Assembly: GCA_028245195.1 (NCBI GenBank)
Contig: JAOKCF010000001.1
Span: forward strand, 164,326 to 228,325
From: Vicingaceae bacterium
GTDB taxonomy: Bacteria; Bacteroidota; Bacteroidia; Flavobacteriales_E; Vicingaceae
Direction of reading: 5' to 3'
Length of the DNA: 64,000 nt
Below, one piece after another: positions 1-9,015 of this stretch. Below the pieces are notes generated by a model, which had not been told where the DNA came from, made no database searches, and saw nothing but the letters and a program-made list of their open reading frames with translations. Position 1 is the first letter of the stretch. Every line of letters starts with the position of its first letter. A program made the position numbers and the translations under genes.

Positions 1-395
1 TTACCAACTGAACCAAACATTTCGCTGCTGGTAGCTTGATACAAACATGTGTGAGGACTATAACTACGAATAGCCTCTAGGATATTTAAGGTTGAGTGGA
101 TGTTGAATAATATGGTAGAGTGAGGATTTTTAAACGAATCTGCAACAGAACTTTGTGCGGCGAGGTTGAAAATATAATCTGGTTGTTTCTCCTTCAGTAA
201 ACTATTAATATCGTCTGCATTGCCTCCGTTCAATTGTAAAATATCCACCTCATTTTTAATACCCAGATAATCTAATCCAACAAGGCTCGAAAGTTCGTTC
301 CGAACTACTCCAGTAACCCACACACCTTTATCAATCAACTTCTTAGCTAAATATGCCCCATCTTGCCCACTTATCCCTGTTATAATTGCCTGCAT
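1..395 (-). CDS. gmd: GDP-mannose 4,6-dehydratase, N-terminal part (cut by window edge)
   Basis: About 131 codons are present; the C-terminal part lies beyond the left edge. The start is the ATG whose complement is at 393-395. The protein opens with the Rossmann dinucleotide motif GISGQDGAYL (residues 7-16), and further on shows NLAAQSSV and ATSSEMFG, which are typical of Gmd, the short-chain dehydrogenase/reductase that converts GDP-mannose to GDP-4-keto-6-deoxymannose, precursor of GDP-fucose, rhamnose or perosamine. It lies on the same strand as the polysaccharide locus, 440 bases downstream of the polymerase, so it may supply a 6-deoxyhexose to the same glycan. Catalytic Tyr and Lys are not in the window. 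The dehydratase family is clear; the exact sugar product is inferred. Confidence 0.88.
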   Translation of the reverse strand, partial: MQAIITGISGQDGAYLAKKLIDKGVWVTGVVRNELSSLVGLDYLGIKNEVDILQLNGGNADDINSLLKEKQPDYIFNLAAQSSVADSFKNPHSTILFNIHSTLNILEAIRSYSPHTCLYQATSSEMFGSVG

Positions 396-835
396 TGTAA
401 TTTAACTCATTTAATTTAATCGTATCCAAAAATATCAAAACATACTTAACCGTGCTATAAATTTTACTGTCAAATTTTCTATATTTTACTGTAAATGATT
501 TAATTCATGAACAAATAAACTAAGAACAAAATATGCATTTTTTGAACCCTGCAATTGAAAAAATTCTAATTAGTAATTAACAAATTACTAAAATTAAATC
601 CTAAACCCATTTACTAAACTATAATTCCCTATTCATTCAAGGGCAATAATTAAGGGAACGTAAGCAACAAGAGTTAAGGGTAATTTCCAAAAAAACCATT
701 TCTAGTTTTATTTACTACTATTGCTCAAAAGGTAATTCGATATTGGTAGATTGTAGGTATTCATTTAAATACCAAAAAACATTCTCAATGGAATAAATTG
801 GTTTGTCCTCCTTCTAAATATTCATACGACTAAAT
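396..835. other. AT-rich intergenic stretch with a possible gene remnant
   Basis: No intact gene is seen in these 440 bases between gmd and the polymerase. On the minus strand, 718-807 reads as an open 29-codon stretch that ends in a stop (DKPIYSIENVFWYLNEY and so on, ending PFEQ). This has the composition of a real protein C-terminus, so it may be the tail of a deleted gene, but there is no recognisable start or domain. The rest is AT-rich with no hairpin terminator that I can support. Confidence 0.35.
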
Positions 836-2242
836 TCATTGACGTTCTCTAGTAACCCCAACTTTAAACACATTTATTAAAACCCACCAAAATAGGTAAA
901 TTTGAATTAAAGCTCCGAAAACGAGTGTAATATTACCCTCAGCATGAACAAAATGTTTCATAGAATTTATAATGATTATAAGATTTAGGTCTCCTATTCC
1001 TGCTCCAAATTTCATCACAAACCACTTCATACTCAATCCAAAAATAAAAGCCATAATTAGCATCCCGTTGAATCCAAAATTAATATAACCTTCTATAAGC
1101 ATAGGGAAGTTTATCGAAGCATTTGAGAATTCTCCTCTTACCCCATAATTAGTAGCCATACCAGTTGACATATCATTTACGGGTTTAGCCGGAAATATTA
1201 TTCTTGGAATTGGAACCAATGGAAGCCAATAGAACGTTTCACCTAAAAGGAAGCTCTTAGAGCCTCTTTTGTGTTGTAGAACAACATGAGAAATATAACT
1301 TAAATTTTCAAATCGATTATGCTCCTTGTTATAAGCTGTCTCACTAAAATCACTTAATTTATTATCAAATCCAGAATTACTAGATAAAGTCTGTTTCAAT
1401 ATTTGACTTCCTATTGCCAACTCAGAGCTCCCAAATGTTTCTACTTCTCTTACAACCCTAAAATACTTCCTTGCTTGATATAGTGGCATTAAAATTAGGG
1501 AGGCAATAATTATAGATATCATTGGAAGCTTTTTCCTTTCACTAAAATAAGCTAGTAATCCACCAAAAAATAAAATAAAAACTTGAACCATCAACGTTGT
1601 AGAAAGTCTTAATAGAAATTCGAATGCAATAAATAAAATAACAAATAAATGATATAAATCTATCTTAAATTTAGACTTTGCTCTTAACAAATACAGAGTG
1701 TAAAGTGCCAGAACAATACTTGGAGCAAAAAATAGAATTTGGATTAAATTAGACAGTTGTGCAACTAAATCCGGGCTAAACTTTTCACCTATTCGGTATA
1801 AAATACCGATTATAATGAATAAAATGGTGAGATTTCTTAACTGACTATTAGAGAACTTAGACTCTCTTGATGACAAAGGCTTAACTGAATAATTATAAAA
1901 GAATGTATATCCGCTAAAAATTAAAATAATTGAAAAAAAACAATATATTGATATTTCTGAGATGTACTCTTCTTTAATAGTCCGTAAAAAATATTCGGTT
2001 TTTTCATTAAGCAAAAATGGTGACTGAAAGTATAGCCAACTTAATACAATGTATGGCAAAAAATAAATGGTTCTTAAACTCTTATTAATTACTACCTCAT
2101 AAATCATAAAAAAAACAACAGCAGAAGATAAGCAAGCTAGAATCTTAGGAGCACTCCCATATGGTTCTTTAGTTACGAAATACAGAATAATGCTCGATAT
2201 AACACTAAGAGTAGAGATAAAGATGTTATCTTTCTTCCTCAT
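836..2242 (-). CDS. wzy: O-antigen/capsule repeat-unit polymerase, Wzy-like
   Basis: This 468-residue inner-membrane protein has about ten or more hydrophobic segments along its whole length and one long hydrophilic loop at about residues 270-350. That is the usual layout of Wzy-type polymerases, which join lipid-linked repeat units on the periplasmic side. Sequence conservation in this family is low, so the call rests on topology, length and context: the locus also holds a Wzx flippase (12086-13516) and a Wzc co-polymerase (23397-25751), the other two parts of a Wzx/Wzy system. The loop contains WLPLVPIPRIIFPAKP, a Pro-rich stretch common in O-antigen polymerase and oligosaccharide repeat-unit polymerase proteins. 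The start ATG overlaps the end of the upstream glycosyltransferase gene by 17 bases, suggesting translational coupling. Confidence 0.72.
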   Translation of the reverse strand: MRKKDNIFISTLSVISSIILYFVTKEPYGSAPKILACLSSAVVFFMIYEVVINKSLRTIYFLPYIVLSWLYFQSPFLLNEKTEYFLRTIKEEYISEISIYCFFSIILIFSGYTFFYNYSVKPLSSRESKFSNSQLRNLTILFIIIGILYRIGEKFSPDLVAQLSNLIQILFFAPSIVLALYTLYLLRAKSKFKIDLYHLFVILFIAFEFLLRLSTTLMVQVFILFFGGLLAYFSERKKLPMISIIIASLILMPLYQARKYFRVVREVETFGSSELAIGSQILKQTLSSNSGFDNKLSDFSETAYNKEHNRFENLSYISHVVLQHKRGSKSFLLGETFYWLPLVPIPRIIFPAKPVNDMSTGMATNYGVRGEFSNASINFPMLIEGYINFGFNGMLIMAFIFGLSMKWFVMKFGAGIGDLNLIIIINSMKHFVHAEGNITLVFGALIQIYLFWWVLINVFKVGVTRERQ

Positions 2243-3269
2243 GGAGCTTTTTATTTATAACGGTCATGATTATTTCCGCTCTCTGAGCATAATTATAATT
2301 TGACAAAACAGACCGCTGATGCGCTTTTTTCTTTATTTCAAATGCTTGTTCATCTTCAAGAGCTAAAATAAGCTTTGCCATGCCGATCAATTCTTCTTCT
2401 GATTCATAGAAAAAAACTTCTTTTTTATTATCATAAAGCAGGCTATGTTCTTCGCTATATGGAGCTAACATAATACAACCAATAGCAGGCATTTCAAAAG
2501 TACGCATATTGTGACTCCCATAGTTATGAGGTCTAAATGTGTTTAATTGAACCCTGTACATTTGGGCTATTCGTATAAAATCATCTCCGTAGATGGCGTC
2601 AAAACATTTTAATCCGTCATTTCTAATTAAAAAATTGTCCCATCCATTTCCATAAACATCAACCTCAATATCATTTTGCAGTAGATTGTTAATCGTTTTT
2701 GCTCTATCTTTATCTGGGTTTCCAATAAAACAAATACTCCTTATGTCCTTTTCAGTTGAAGGGGGGTGTGATTTTTCATATCCAAATGGTACCCAAGTAC
2801 AAGATACAGCATAGTTTTCCTTCAAGCCCTTAATAATTGCTTGAGAATAAGAAAAATGATGATGATATAATTTTATTCCTTTTTCTACATTTTCGTTACC
2901 TGAACCGGACCCAAAAAATTCATATGGATGATCTGGGTTATAATTAAATAACATGATTCCACTTTGTTTTAATTTATCTAGTGTTTCGGGGTAAATTTCC
3001 ATACCCTTGAAAACGAGAATCGCATCAAAATCCCTTTTTTTAACAATTTCTAATAGTTCCTTATTAATTTGGCTGATAATTGATGAAATACCAAGTCTAA
3101 AAAAAATCTTATTGAGGTAATTCGCATAATAATAGTTCAAAAAAATACCTCTAGCATTGAAAAAAAATAAATTACAACAACCAGTCATGTATTTGACAAA
3201 ATGCCTCTCAATTGCCCACTTTGAATTAGACCCTACTAATAAAACATTTTTTGCACATTTACTTATCAA
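2226..3269 (-). CDS. CgeB-like glycosyltransferase (GT-B fold)
   Basis: The 347-residue protein looks like a CgeB/Glyco_trans_1_2 type glycosyltransferase. The C-terminal half carries IRSICFIGNPDKDRAKTI (start of the nucleotide-sugar-binding domain), VYGNGW and then FRPHNYGSHNMRTFEMPAIG, where the conserved Arg-x-Phe-Glu-x-Pro segment is characteristic of this group. No membrane segment is obvious, so it should act on the cytoplasmic face of the inner membrane on a lipid-linked intermediate. It overlaps both neighbours (17 bases with the polymerase, 11 with the next glycosyltransferase), which places it firmly in the operon. Donor and acceptor cannot be read from the sequence. Confidence 0.75.
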   Translation of the reverse strand: MISKCAKNVLLVGSNSKWAIERHFVKYMTGCCNLFFFNARGIFLNYYYANYLNKIFFRLGISSIISQINKELLEIVKKRDFDAILVFKGMEIYPETLDKLKQSGIMLFNYNPDHPYEFFGSGSGNENVEKGIKLYHHHFSYSQAIIKGLKENYAVSCTWVPFGYEKSHPPSTEKDIRSICFIGNPDKDRAKTINNLLQNDIEVDVYGNGWDNFLIRNDGLKCFDAIYGDDFIRIAQMYRVQLNTFRPHNYGSHNMRTFEMPAIGCIMLAPYSEEHSLLYDNKKEVFFYESEEELIGMAKLILALEDEQAFEIKKKAHQRSVLSNYNYAQRAEIIMTVINKKLHEEER

Positions 3270-4380
3270 GGATCTTGTTTATTAAATTTAGATAAACTTC
3301 TTCTGCACAATAATTAAAACTTCCTGAGACTTTCGACTTTTCTGAACTACTAAATATAGTATTAATTTTATTTTCTGAAAGATTATTAAAATCTAATCTT
3401 TTCACCATTGGAGTTTTATTCGAATCGTATTCAAAAATACCTTGCATTTCTTGGGGGTACCAAACATCTAAACCACAACTCAAATACTCGAATAACTTAT
3501 TGGGCGCATTGTAAATATAATTTGGAGTTTTTGCCTTGTATAGAACAAGTCCAATATGATGTTTACTTAAAACGGATGAAAGTTGCTTATAAGCCAATCC
3601 TTTATAAACTCTTATCTTTAAGTTTCCTTTTGTTACTTCCTTTTGCATTACAAATTCATTTAGATGTAAACAATAAATACTTAAAACGATTTTTTCAGAT
3701 TGATGATTTAGATAATCAATTAATTCCTGTAAATAACTTCCTTCTTCGGTTAAAGTGTAACCCACATATACAAATTTCAAAGTCTCTTTCCCGTCCCATT
3801 TCTCATTTTGAATTGCCCATGATTTCAAAGGAAAATTTGGAACATGATGGTCTCGGTCTTGATTAAAATCCAAGTTTTCATCTTTTAAGAATTTGTTTAA
3901 TCTAACCTCATTTGTATGAGATATCCAATTAGATTTTTTATATAACCGTTTTTCTAAACGATGTAAAATCCTCTCAACTAAGCTTGCTACTCTATATTCT
4001 TCAAGACTAGTATATTCATGATAATGAATAAATAGTTTGGCTCTAGGATTTATTATGTTGATATATAAGTAAGCAGGTAAGGCAGACAAACTTTCAAAAT
4101 ACATTACCTGCATTGGACGATATTTAACTAACATATAAATAGCAAAAGAATTGTAAGCTAAATATGTTAGCCAGAGTATAATTTTATTAGAACTCAGTTT
4201 TCCAAAACGAAATATCTTTAAACCTTTGTCGGAAATTTTTGGAAGCTTACCTGTTGTGCTTAAACAGAAGACAGAAAGCTCTATTAATTTTGAATGGTTT
4301 AAAACATATATTAAGTTTTGAACTGGTGGGTAGTTTTCAATTGGACGGAAGTGAAGAATAAAAAAATTACTTCTGCTCAT
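3259..4380 (-). CDS. Glycosyltransferase, GT4-like
   Basis: A 373-residue cytoplasmic GT-B-like protein. The N-terminal half has FFILHFRPIENYPPVQNLIY, resembling the acceptor-side start of GT4 enzymes, then LFIHYHEYTSLEEYR, a common pattern in this group. The C-terminal half has KFVYVGYTLTEEGSYLQELI and later ANAP-like NAPNKLFEYLSCGLDVWYP, which matches the conserved donor-binding region (Asn-Lys-x-Phe-Glu-Tyr) of GT4-type enzymes. It presumably adds one sugar of the repeat unit. It starts 88 bases after the end of the PIG-L gene and overlaps the next gene by 11 bases. Substrate unknown. Confidence 0.75.
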   Translation of the reverse strand: MSRSNFFILHFRPIENYPPVQNLIYVLNHSKLIELSVFCLSTTGKLPKISDKGLKIFRFGKLSSNKIILWLTYLAYNSFAIYMLVKYRPMQVMYFESLSALPAYLYINIINPRAKLFIHYHEYTSLEEYRVASLVERILHRLEKRLYKKSNWISHTNEVRLNKFLKDENLDFNQDRDHHVPNFPLKSWAIQNEKWDGKETLKFVYVGYTLTEEGSYLQELIDYLNHQSEKIVLSIYCLHLNEFVMQKEVTKGNLKIRVYKGLAYKQLSSVLSKHHIGLVLYKAKTPNYIYNAPNKLFEYLSCGLDVWYPQEMQGIFEYDSNKTPMVKRLDFNNLSENKINTIFSSSEKSKVSGSFNYCAEEVYLNLINKILDK

Positions 4381-4468
4381 TATAAATTTAGAATAAAAGA
4401 AAAGAATATGGTAAATTTCTCACAGAATAGATAAAAATAACATCTTTTTTAAGAAATAAGTTAGCGAA

Positions 4469-5104
4469 TTATAACATTCGCCACCTTATTACCTCAAAAG
4501 CCTCAGCATATTTTGTGTTAATCTGGGTTCCTCGAGTGCAAGCTATTCCCTTCACAAAATCGTCTGTAAAATAATGACGATTTGCAATTTGCTGTGATTT
4601 GTAAAAGCTTAACATTTTCTTTTTCTTCTCTAAATCTTCCTCAGACAATTCAACAAAGAATTGAGTTTTAAATTCAATATGATTCCATGGCAGTTCATAA
4701 CAGATAATGCTAGCACTTGTTTTAAAAGCTCTTACCATCTCACTTGAGATTACCTGATGATCCTGATGGTAATCATTTAGAGATGGACCAATTACTAAGT
4801 CAGGCTTGAAGTCCTTTTTTATTTTCACTAACTCTTCAAGAATCTCTTGCCTACTCTCTGCAAGTTTTCTTACCTTATAGTCATAAGTAATAAATTGATT
4901 TTCTTTCAAACCTATATACTTTGCGACATTACTAAATTCTTTCCCTAAAGTATCAGGAGGTAAGTTCGGCGGTAAAGATTCTGATGCTGTTGAAAATGCA
5001 ATCCAAAGTATATTCTTGCCTTCTCTTATTAACTTTGCTATTGTTCCACCACAACCTAATTCCCCATCATCAGTATGTGGCGATAATATTAAAATATTAT
5101 TCAT
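4469..5104 (-). CDS. PIG-L/LmbE family sugar N-deacetylase
   Basis: This 211-residue protein has the zinc-binding signature of the PIG-L family: LSPHTDDGELGCGG (His10, Asp12, Asp13) near the N-terminus and DYHQDHQ later, supplying the second His. Family members remove the acetyl group from N-acetylated sugars such as GlcNAc linked to lipid, nucleotide or thiol carriers. The gene follows the ATP-grasp gene by 12 bases and comes before three glycan assembly genes. A deacetylase in a nonulosonic-acid or amino-sugar locus would produce a free amine that another enzyme can modify; the neighbouring ATP-grasp ligase is a candidate. That link is inference from gene order only. Confidence 0.85.
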   Translation of the reverse strand: MNNILILSPHTDDGELGCGGTIAKLIREGKNILWIAFSTASESLPPNLPPDTLGKEFSNVAKYIGLKENQFITYDYKVRKLAESRQEILEELVKIKKDFKPDLVIGPSLNDYHQDHQVISSEMVRAFKTSASIICYELPWNHIEFKTQFFVELSEEDLEKKKKMLSFYKSQQIANRHYFTDDFVKGIACTRGTQINTKYAEAFEVIRWRML

Positions 5105-5116
5105 AACCTCTTTTTA

Positions 5117-6154
5117 TTAAAAGAAAACCTGATCCATATATCGAATCATTCTTCTCCCATATTTAATTCTACTTTGATACTCTTTTACTTCTTCCTTTGT
5201 ATATTCTCCTAAAGCCAATTTTATTGATAAATAGGGTTCAATCATATCTTCCTGATATATAAAAGTAGATACTCTAGTATTAATTTCAATTAAATTGTTT
5301 CCAATAAATTGAATTGCTGCATTATAATCCAATGGTAGTTTTTCAATTATTTTCTTACAACTCATTGCTATTTCAGGTCGATCCACTAATTCACCGGAAG
5401 TTATAACACCAGCTCTAGCAGTTTCCCTTGTTTTTATTGTTGTTAATAAAACTTCACCACCCATAGAAAGTACCATAGCATCATTCTCTTCTCCTTCAAC
5501 TAGCTCCATTAATAAAAATTTAGGAAACTCTTTTTCATCCTTAAATATTGAATAAAACTCATTCATTGATATGAAGGTTGACTCTGGTTTATAATTTAGT
5601 AACAAGTCTTTCCTGGAAACTTTATCATCAATTACCCTAAACCCTCTACTTCCTTTAGAAAAATGAGGCTTAAAACAGATTCGTTTCTCAGGATAACCTA
5701 ATAATTCAGAATCCCTCACGAACTCTTCTAAAGTTTTTGGGTTATAGTAGTTCGGAACACTAACACCTGCTACTCCTTTGAGAGTTTCATAAAGAGAGAA
5801 CTTATTAGATGCTATGTTTATGATGTCGTGATCTGAAACAATCACCTTGGTACCTAATTCCTCTAATTCCTCTTTATGTTTAGAAATTTTTTTTACCTCA
5901 TAAGATGAAACACAAAAAAAAATATCTGGTTTTTCTTTTGAAATTAAATCCTTTACACTTGGAATATAATCATCGTCATCTGCAGAAGGGATCTGCTCAA
6001 ATTTATCAGCAATAAACCGACCAATTGGTTCAACCGACATGTCGGTACCAATTATATATATATCACGTTCTATTACTTTGTTTTTAAGCCAGTAAATAAA
6101 TGTAGATGCACCAGGACAGCCACAAGCTGTCACAATAACCTTAATTGAATCCAT
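5117..6154 (-). CDS. ATP-grasp family ligase (carbamoyl-phosphate-synthase-like)
   Basis: A 345-residue protein with an N-terminal Rossmann-like pre-ATP-grasp domain (IKVIVTACGCPGASTFIYWL, then IIGTDMS) and an ATP-grasp body with the glycine-rich loop KPHFSKGSRGFRVI, the acidic LLMELVEGEENDAMVLSMGG strand and IEINTRVSTF near the C-terminus, where Glu and Asn would bind Mg-ATP. Close relatives in capsule loci are usually annotated as ATP-grasp or carbamoyl-phosphate-synthase-like proteins. They are thought to activate a carboxylate and join it to an amine. Placed between a VOC protein and a PIG-L deacetylase, it may decorate an amino sugar with an amino acid or carboxylic acid. Family is secure, reaction unknown. 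Confidence 0.8.
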   Translation of the reverse strand: MDSIKVIVTACGCPGASTFIYWLKNKVIERDIYIIGTDMSVEPIGRFIADKFEQIPSADDDDYIPSVKDLISKEKPDIFFCVSSYEVKKISKHKEELEELGTKVIVSDHDIINIASNKFSLYETLKGVAGVSVPNYYNPKTLEEFVRDSELLGYPEKRICFKPHFSKGSRGFRVIDDKVSRKDLLLNYKPESTFISMNEFYSIFKDEKEFPKFLLMELVEGEENDAMVLSMGGEVLLTTIKTRETARAGVITSGELVDRPEIAMSCKKIIEKLPLDYNAAIQFIGNNLIEINTRVSTFIYQEDMIEPYLSIKLALGEYTKEEVKEYQSRIKYGRRMIRYMDQVFF

Positions 6155-6267
6155 GATGAATTTACATTATAATGTTACTATAGAATAGGTAATCCTAATT
6201 ATTAGATAATACTTTTGTATCTATGCATGCCATCTTTAATACTAACACTTATTACCTAATAAATGAT

Positions 6268-6669
6268 TTAATACATAAACCTCGGATCATAATAATATTT
6301 AAATTCAATTAAATTATTAGAAGGGTCCATTAGGAAAAATGTTAAATGTTCTTCTGCCGCTCCTTTAAATCTGACAAACTCTTTCTTAAAGAAAGCAATC
6401 TCTCGTTGAATTGCCATGTTACGAACATCGTCAAAAGATTTTCTGTCCTTAAATGTGATTCCAAAATGTCGTGGATACATCTCTGGAGCTGTAAGAACCT
6501 TGGTAGGATCTAAATGACAAACTAATTGGTCTCCAAAAAAATCGATAGTAACTCTATCATCATATTCTCTGCATATCTTACAGGCTAACAGTTTATTATA
6601 GAAATGCTTGGTTTCTTCAATATCTTTACAAGGAATTGCTATATGGCATACATTATTTGCATCTCTCAT
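6268..6669 (-). CDS. VOC (glyoxalase/dioxygenase superfamily) protein
   Basis: A 133-residue single-unit vicinal-oxygen-chelate protein. It shows the two beta-alpha-beta-beta-beta modules: VCHIAIPCKDIEETKHFYNK at the start and RHFGITFKDRKSFDDVRN in the middle, ending with FFLMDPSNNLIEFKYY. His9, His68 and Glu122 are at the positions where the family binds its metal, so it is probably an active metalloenzyme. VOC members catalyse isomerisation, epimerisation or dioxygenation, so a role in tailoring a sugar or its substituent is possible. The gene is separated by about 100 bases on each side from its neighbours, unlike the rest of the locus, and may be a later insertion. Confidence 0.8.
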   Translation of the reverse strand: MRDANNVCHIAIPCKDIEETKHFYNKLLACKICREYDDRVTIDFFGDQLVCHLDPTKVLTAPEMYPRHFGITFKDRKSFDDVRNMAIQREIAFFKKEFVRFKGAAEEHLTFFLMDPSNNLIEFKYYYDPRFMY

Positions 6670-6770
6670 TTTAAAGTTAAAATCTGGCGTAGTTGTTAAT
6701 AATCTCTATTTTCAAATATATACGAAGTTAGTTAAAATTTCTCTTCGCCTTATTATTGATTCTATACATA

Positions 6771-7877
6771 TTATAGATTTTGAATAATATCTTCAATTTT
6801 TTTTATTTGATTCTGATAACTATTCCTTCTAGCATATTGTATTCTCGAATTTAATTTTTCATTCGAATTATAGTACGACAATTTCTTAATTACCTTATCA
6901 AACAGTTTTATATAATCTTTATTTGAATCTGAATCTAACATTTCCAAAAGATCTGATTTTGTATTATAAGAGCTCATATTGGTTGAAATAATAACTCTAC
7001 CTGTACTTAAATATTCTAGAATTTTGTGACTATTTGAAGATTTATTCCTGCTTTGAGCAAAAGTTGATTGCCGATCATAACAGATTAGAAATGCATCCAT
7101 ATTAACATACAGCTCTGCTATCTCTTTTGGTTCAATCTTACCGTATAATTTCACATTTTTAGCTTTTTCTAACATTTCTTTAAACCTTACAAAGGACTCG
7201 TCTGTATCAGAGAATGGCCCAATAAAGTGAAAATTAATTGCTGTATAAGAAGAAACAATTTCTTTAATAATTTCTCTATCAATCGACAACAATGCGAGAT
7301 TTCCACAGTAACAGACATTGATAGTTTCATTTTTTTTCTCCCATGAATAATATTCCTCTTTAATAAACCATTGAGATAAACCATGTTCAATAAGAAATTT
7401 TTTATTATGATTAAACCTATCTAAAATTGACTCTGCAACACCCAAAACAATATTTGAGGTGAAAGCCGGTTCAGTATAGCCTGGTCCCATAATATTATCC
7501 ACTTGATGGTATATAACTTTGCTTGAATTAAATTTATTTAACTCAGGGTACAATGCTGTAAAACTCCAAATTAGATCAATTTTACTTTTCAAACTTTTTA
7601 ACCTAAAAATATGAATTCTTAGTAAAAACTTAAATAATGAAGTAAAATGAAATTTTAAGTTATATGGAAACCATAAACTGTGGTTTACAATTGTAAGATT
7701 CTTTTGTACTTTAATTTTCTTAATTAATAAGTACTTCAATCCTTTTTGGGGAGGATTCACGAAATAAACATCATTGCCTCTATATGCAAGCGCCATTGCA
7801 TAGTGATGCTTTGACACTTTTATATGCTCCCAGTCCTGGGGTGATAGAATGAATATAGTCTTATCAACTAATTTCAT
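6771..7877 (-). CDS. Glycosyltransferase, GT-B fold (TuaH-like)
   Basis: The 368-residue protein begins DKTIFILSPQDWEHIKVSKH followed by DVYFVNPP, the start seen in a group of GT1/GT4-type glycosyltransferases related to TuaH. The C-terminal half has NVCYCGNLALLSIDREII, KLYGKIEPKEIAELYVNMDAF and KSSNSHKILEYLSTGRVI, where the Lys-x-x-Glu-Tyr-Leu region fits the donor-binding motif. The start ATG overlaps the WbpG-like stop (ATGA, 7874-7877), so translation is coupled to the amidotransferase gene. It could transfer the amidated sugar made by that enzyme, but this is an inference from coupling only. Confidence 0.7.
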   Translation of the reverse strand: MKLVDKTIFILSPQDWEHIKVSKHHYAMALAYRGNDVYFVNPPQKGLKYLLIKKIKVQKNLTIVNHSLWFPYNLKFHFTSLFKFLLRIHIFRLKSLKSKIDLIWSFTALYPELNKFNSSKVIYHQVDNIMGPGYTEPAFTSNIVLGVAESILDRFNHNKKFLIEHGLSQWFIKEEYYSWEKKNETINVCYCGNLALLSIDREIIKEIVSSYTAINFHFIGPFSDTDESFVRFKEMLEKAKNVKLYGKIEPKEIAELYVNMDAFLICYDRQSTFAQSRNKSSNSHKILEYLSTGRVIISTNMSSYNTKSDLLEMLDSDSNKDYIKLFDKVIKKLSYYNSNEKLNSRIQYARRNSYQNQIKKIEDIIQNL

Positions 7878-9004
7878 CTAAAAATCTTATACACTTTTTT
7901 CAACGGTTTTAGAATTGGGTAATGATTTTCAATATCCCCTTCTACTTCGAAATCTTGATGAGCTCTTGGTTTTTCTGCCAAGATCGCATCAAATTCAGTT
8001 TCAGTAAATCCAAGTTTTTTGATAACATATTCCTTATCTGTGGCCAATTGATTCAAATCATAGAAAGATTCTTTTAGCTCTTCAATAGCTTGCTCTTTGG
8101 TCAACTGTTTGGAGCAGATTAAGGTTGACAAATGAGCTTTTCTTTTATCTACCTTAAACTTTGTCGGCAGGATATAATTCTGATAAAACTTTGTAAAGAC
8201 TGACTCATGGTGTTTCCCACCATAATCTTGCCATCCAATTTCTTTAGTAATTACTTCCTTAACTTTTACTTTATTGTAAGGTGCCCAATCAATAGGTTTT
8301 AAAAAGCTTAATTTTTTATATTTTAAATAATAAGCTTTTTTTAACACGCTAAAAAAAGGATAAGTTTTCAATTCTACCTCTCCAAATTTTGAATGGATAT
8401 CCTTAATATTCAAAGAATCTAATTTGCCATGGACCCAGGCCTTTGGAAGTATTCCTTCTGTTTCAATATTAGAGCCACTTAAAACAAATTTGACATTATG
8501 TTTTGCAGCAAGTCTATATAAGGCTCCAATAATAGCGTGATCTGTTATGGCTTCTATATCAATAACCCCTGCTTTCAAGTAAGCGCGTTGCAAATCTCTG
8601 AACTCTTCCCAATCTACGACCAATGTGTATAGATCAGCATCCAAATAATCAATAATTTTATTAATATTTTGAACAGCAATCTCCGAATTCCATCCATTAT
8701 CAAAATGGACCACTAAAGGACTTAGCTTAGCCTCTTTTACCAGGTATGCAATATAGGTGCTATCCACACCTCCACTAACTCCAATAATACAGTCGTATTT
8801 TTTACCCTTACCCAATTCCTTAATTTTAGAAATAGTATTTAACCATTTCTGCCTTCCTGCCTCACCATGAATAAGCTTCTCTTCAGCAATCTTCTGATAG
8901 TCGTACCAATAGTTACTTACTCCTTCTTTATCAAATGTAATTCCCTTATCGGCGACATTATCCATTATAGTCTTAGAGCACTGCTTATAATCTTCTTGTA
9001 GCAT
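7874..9004 (-). CDS. wbpG: N-acetyl sugar amidotransferase, WbpG/PseA-like
   Basis: A 376-residue ATP-pyrophosphatase (N-type) protein with the PP-loop SGGVDS at residues 77-82 and the region SGSNIETEGILPKAW typical of N-acetyl sugar amidotransferases. In Pseudomonas WbpG works with a HisH/HisF pair: HisH frees ammonia from glutamine, HisF channels it, and WbpG uses ATP to turn an acetamido group into an acetamidino group. Both partners are present in this locus (11469-12089 and 9882-10646). The N-terminus (residues 9-36) lines up with the family's zinc-ribbon-like start but keeps only Cys9; the other positions usually held by Cys appear as Thr, Ser and Trp. This may indicate loss of a metal site. 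It follows the FkbM gene by 11 bases. Confidence 0.85.
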   Translation of the reverse strand: MLQEDYKQCSKTIMDNVADKGITFDKEGVSNYWYDYQKIAEEKLIHGEAGRQKWLNTISKIKELGKGKKYDCIIGVSGGVDSTYIAYLVKEAKLSPLVVHFDNGWNSEIAVQNINKIIDYLDADLYTLVVDWEEFRDLQRAYLKAGVIDIEAITDHAIIGALYRLAAKHNVKFVLSGSNIETEGILPKAWVHGKLDSLNIKDIHSKFGEVELKTYPFFSVLKKAYYLKYKKLSFLKPIDWAPYNKVKVKEVITKEIGWQDYGGKHHESVFTKFYQNYILPTKFKVDKRKAHLSTLICSKQLTKEQAIEELKESFYDLNQLATDKEYVIKKLGFTETEFDAILAEKPRAHQDFEVEGDIENHYPILKPLKKVYKIFR

Positions 9005-9015
9005 TCTCTTAGTTA

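Noticed and set aside
3408..3866. Plus-strand 152-codon open frame
   Set aside because: It lies opposite a well-supported glycosyltransferase gene, and its composition is that of a shadow frame.
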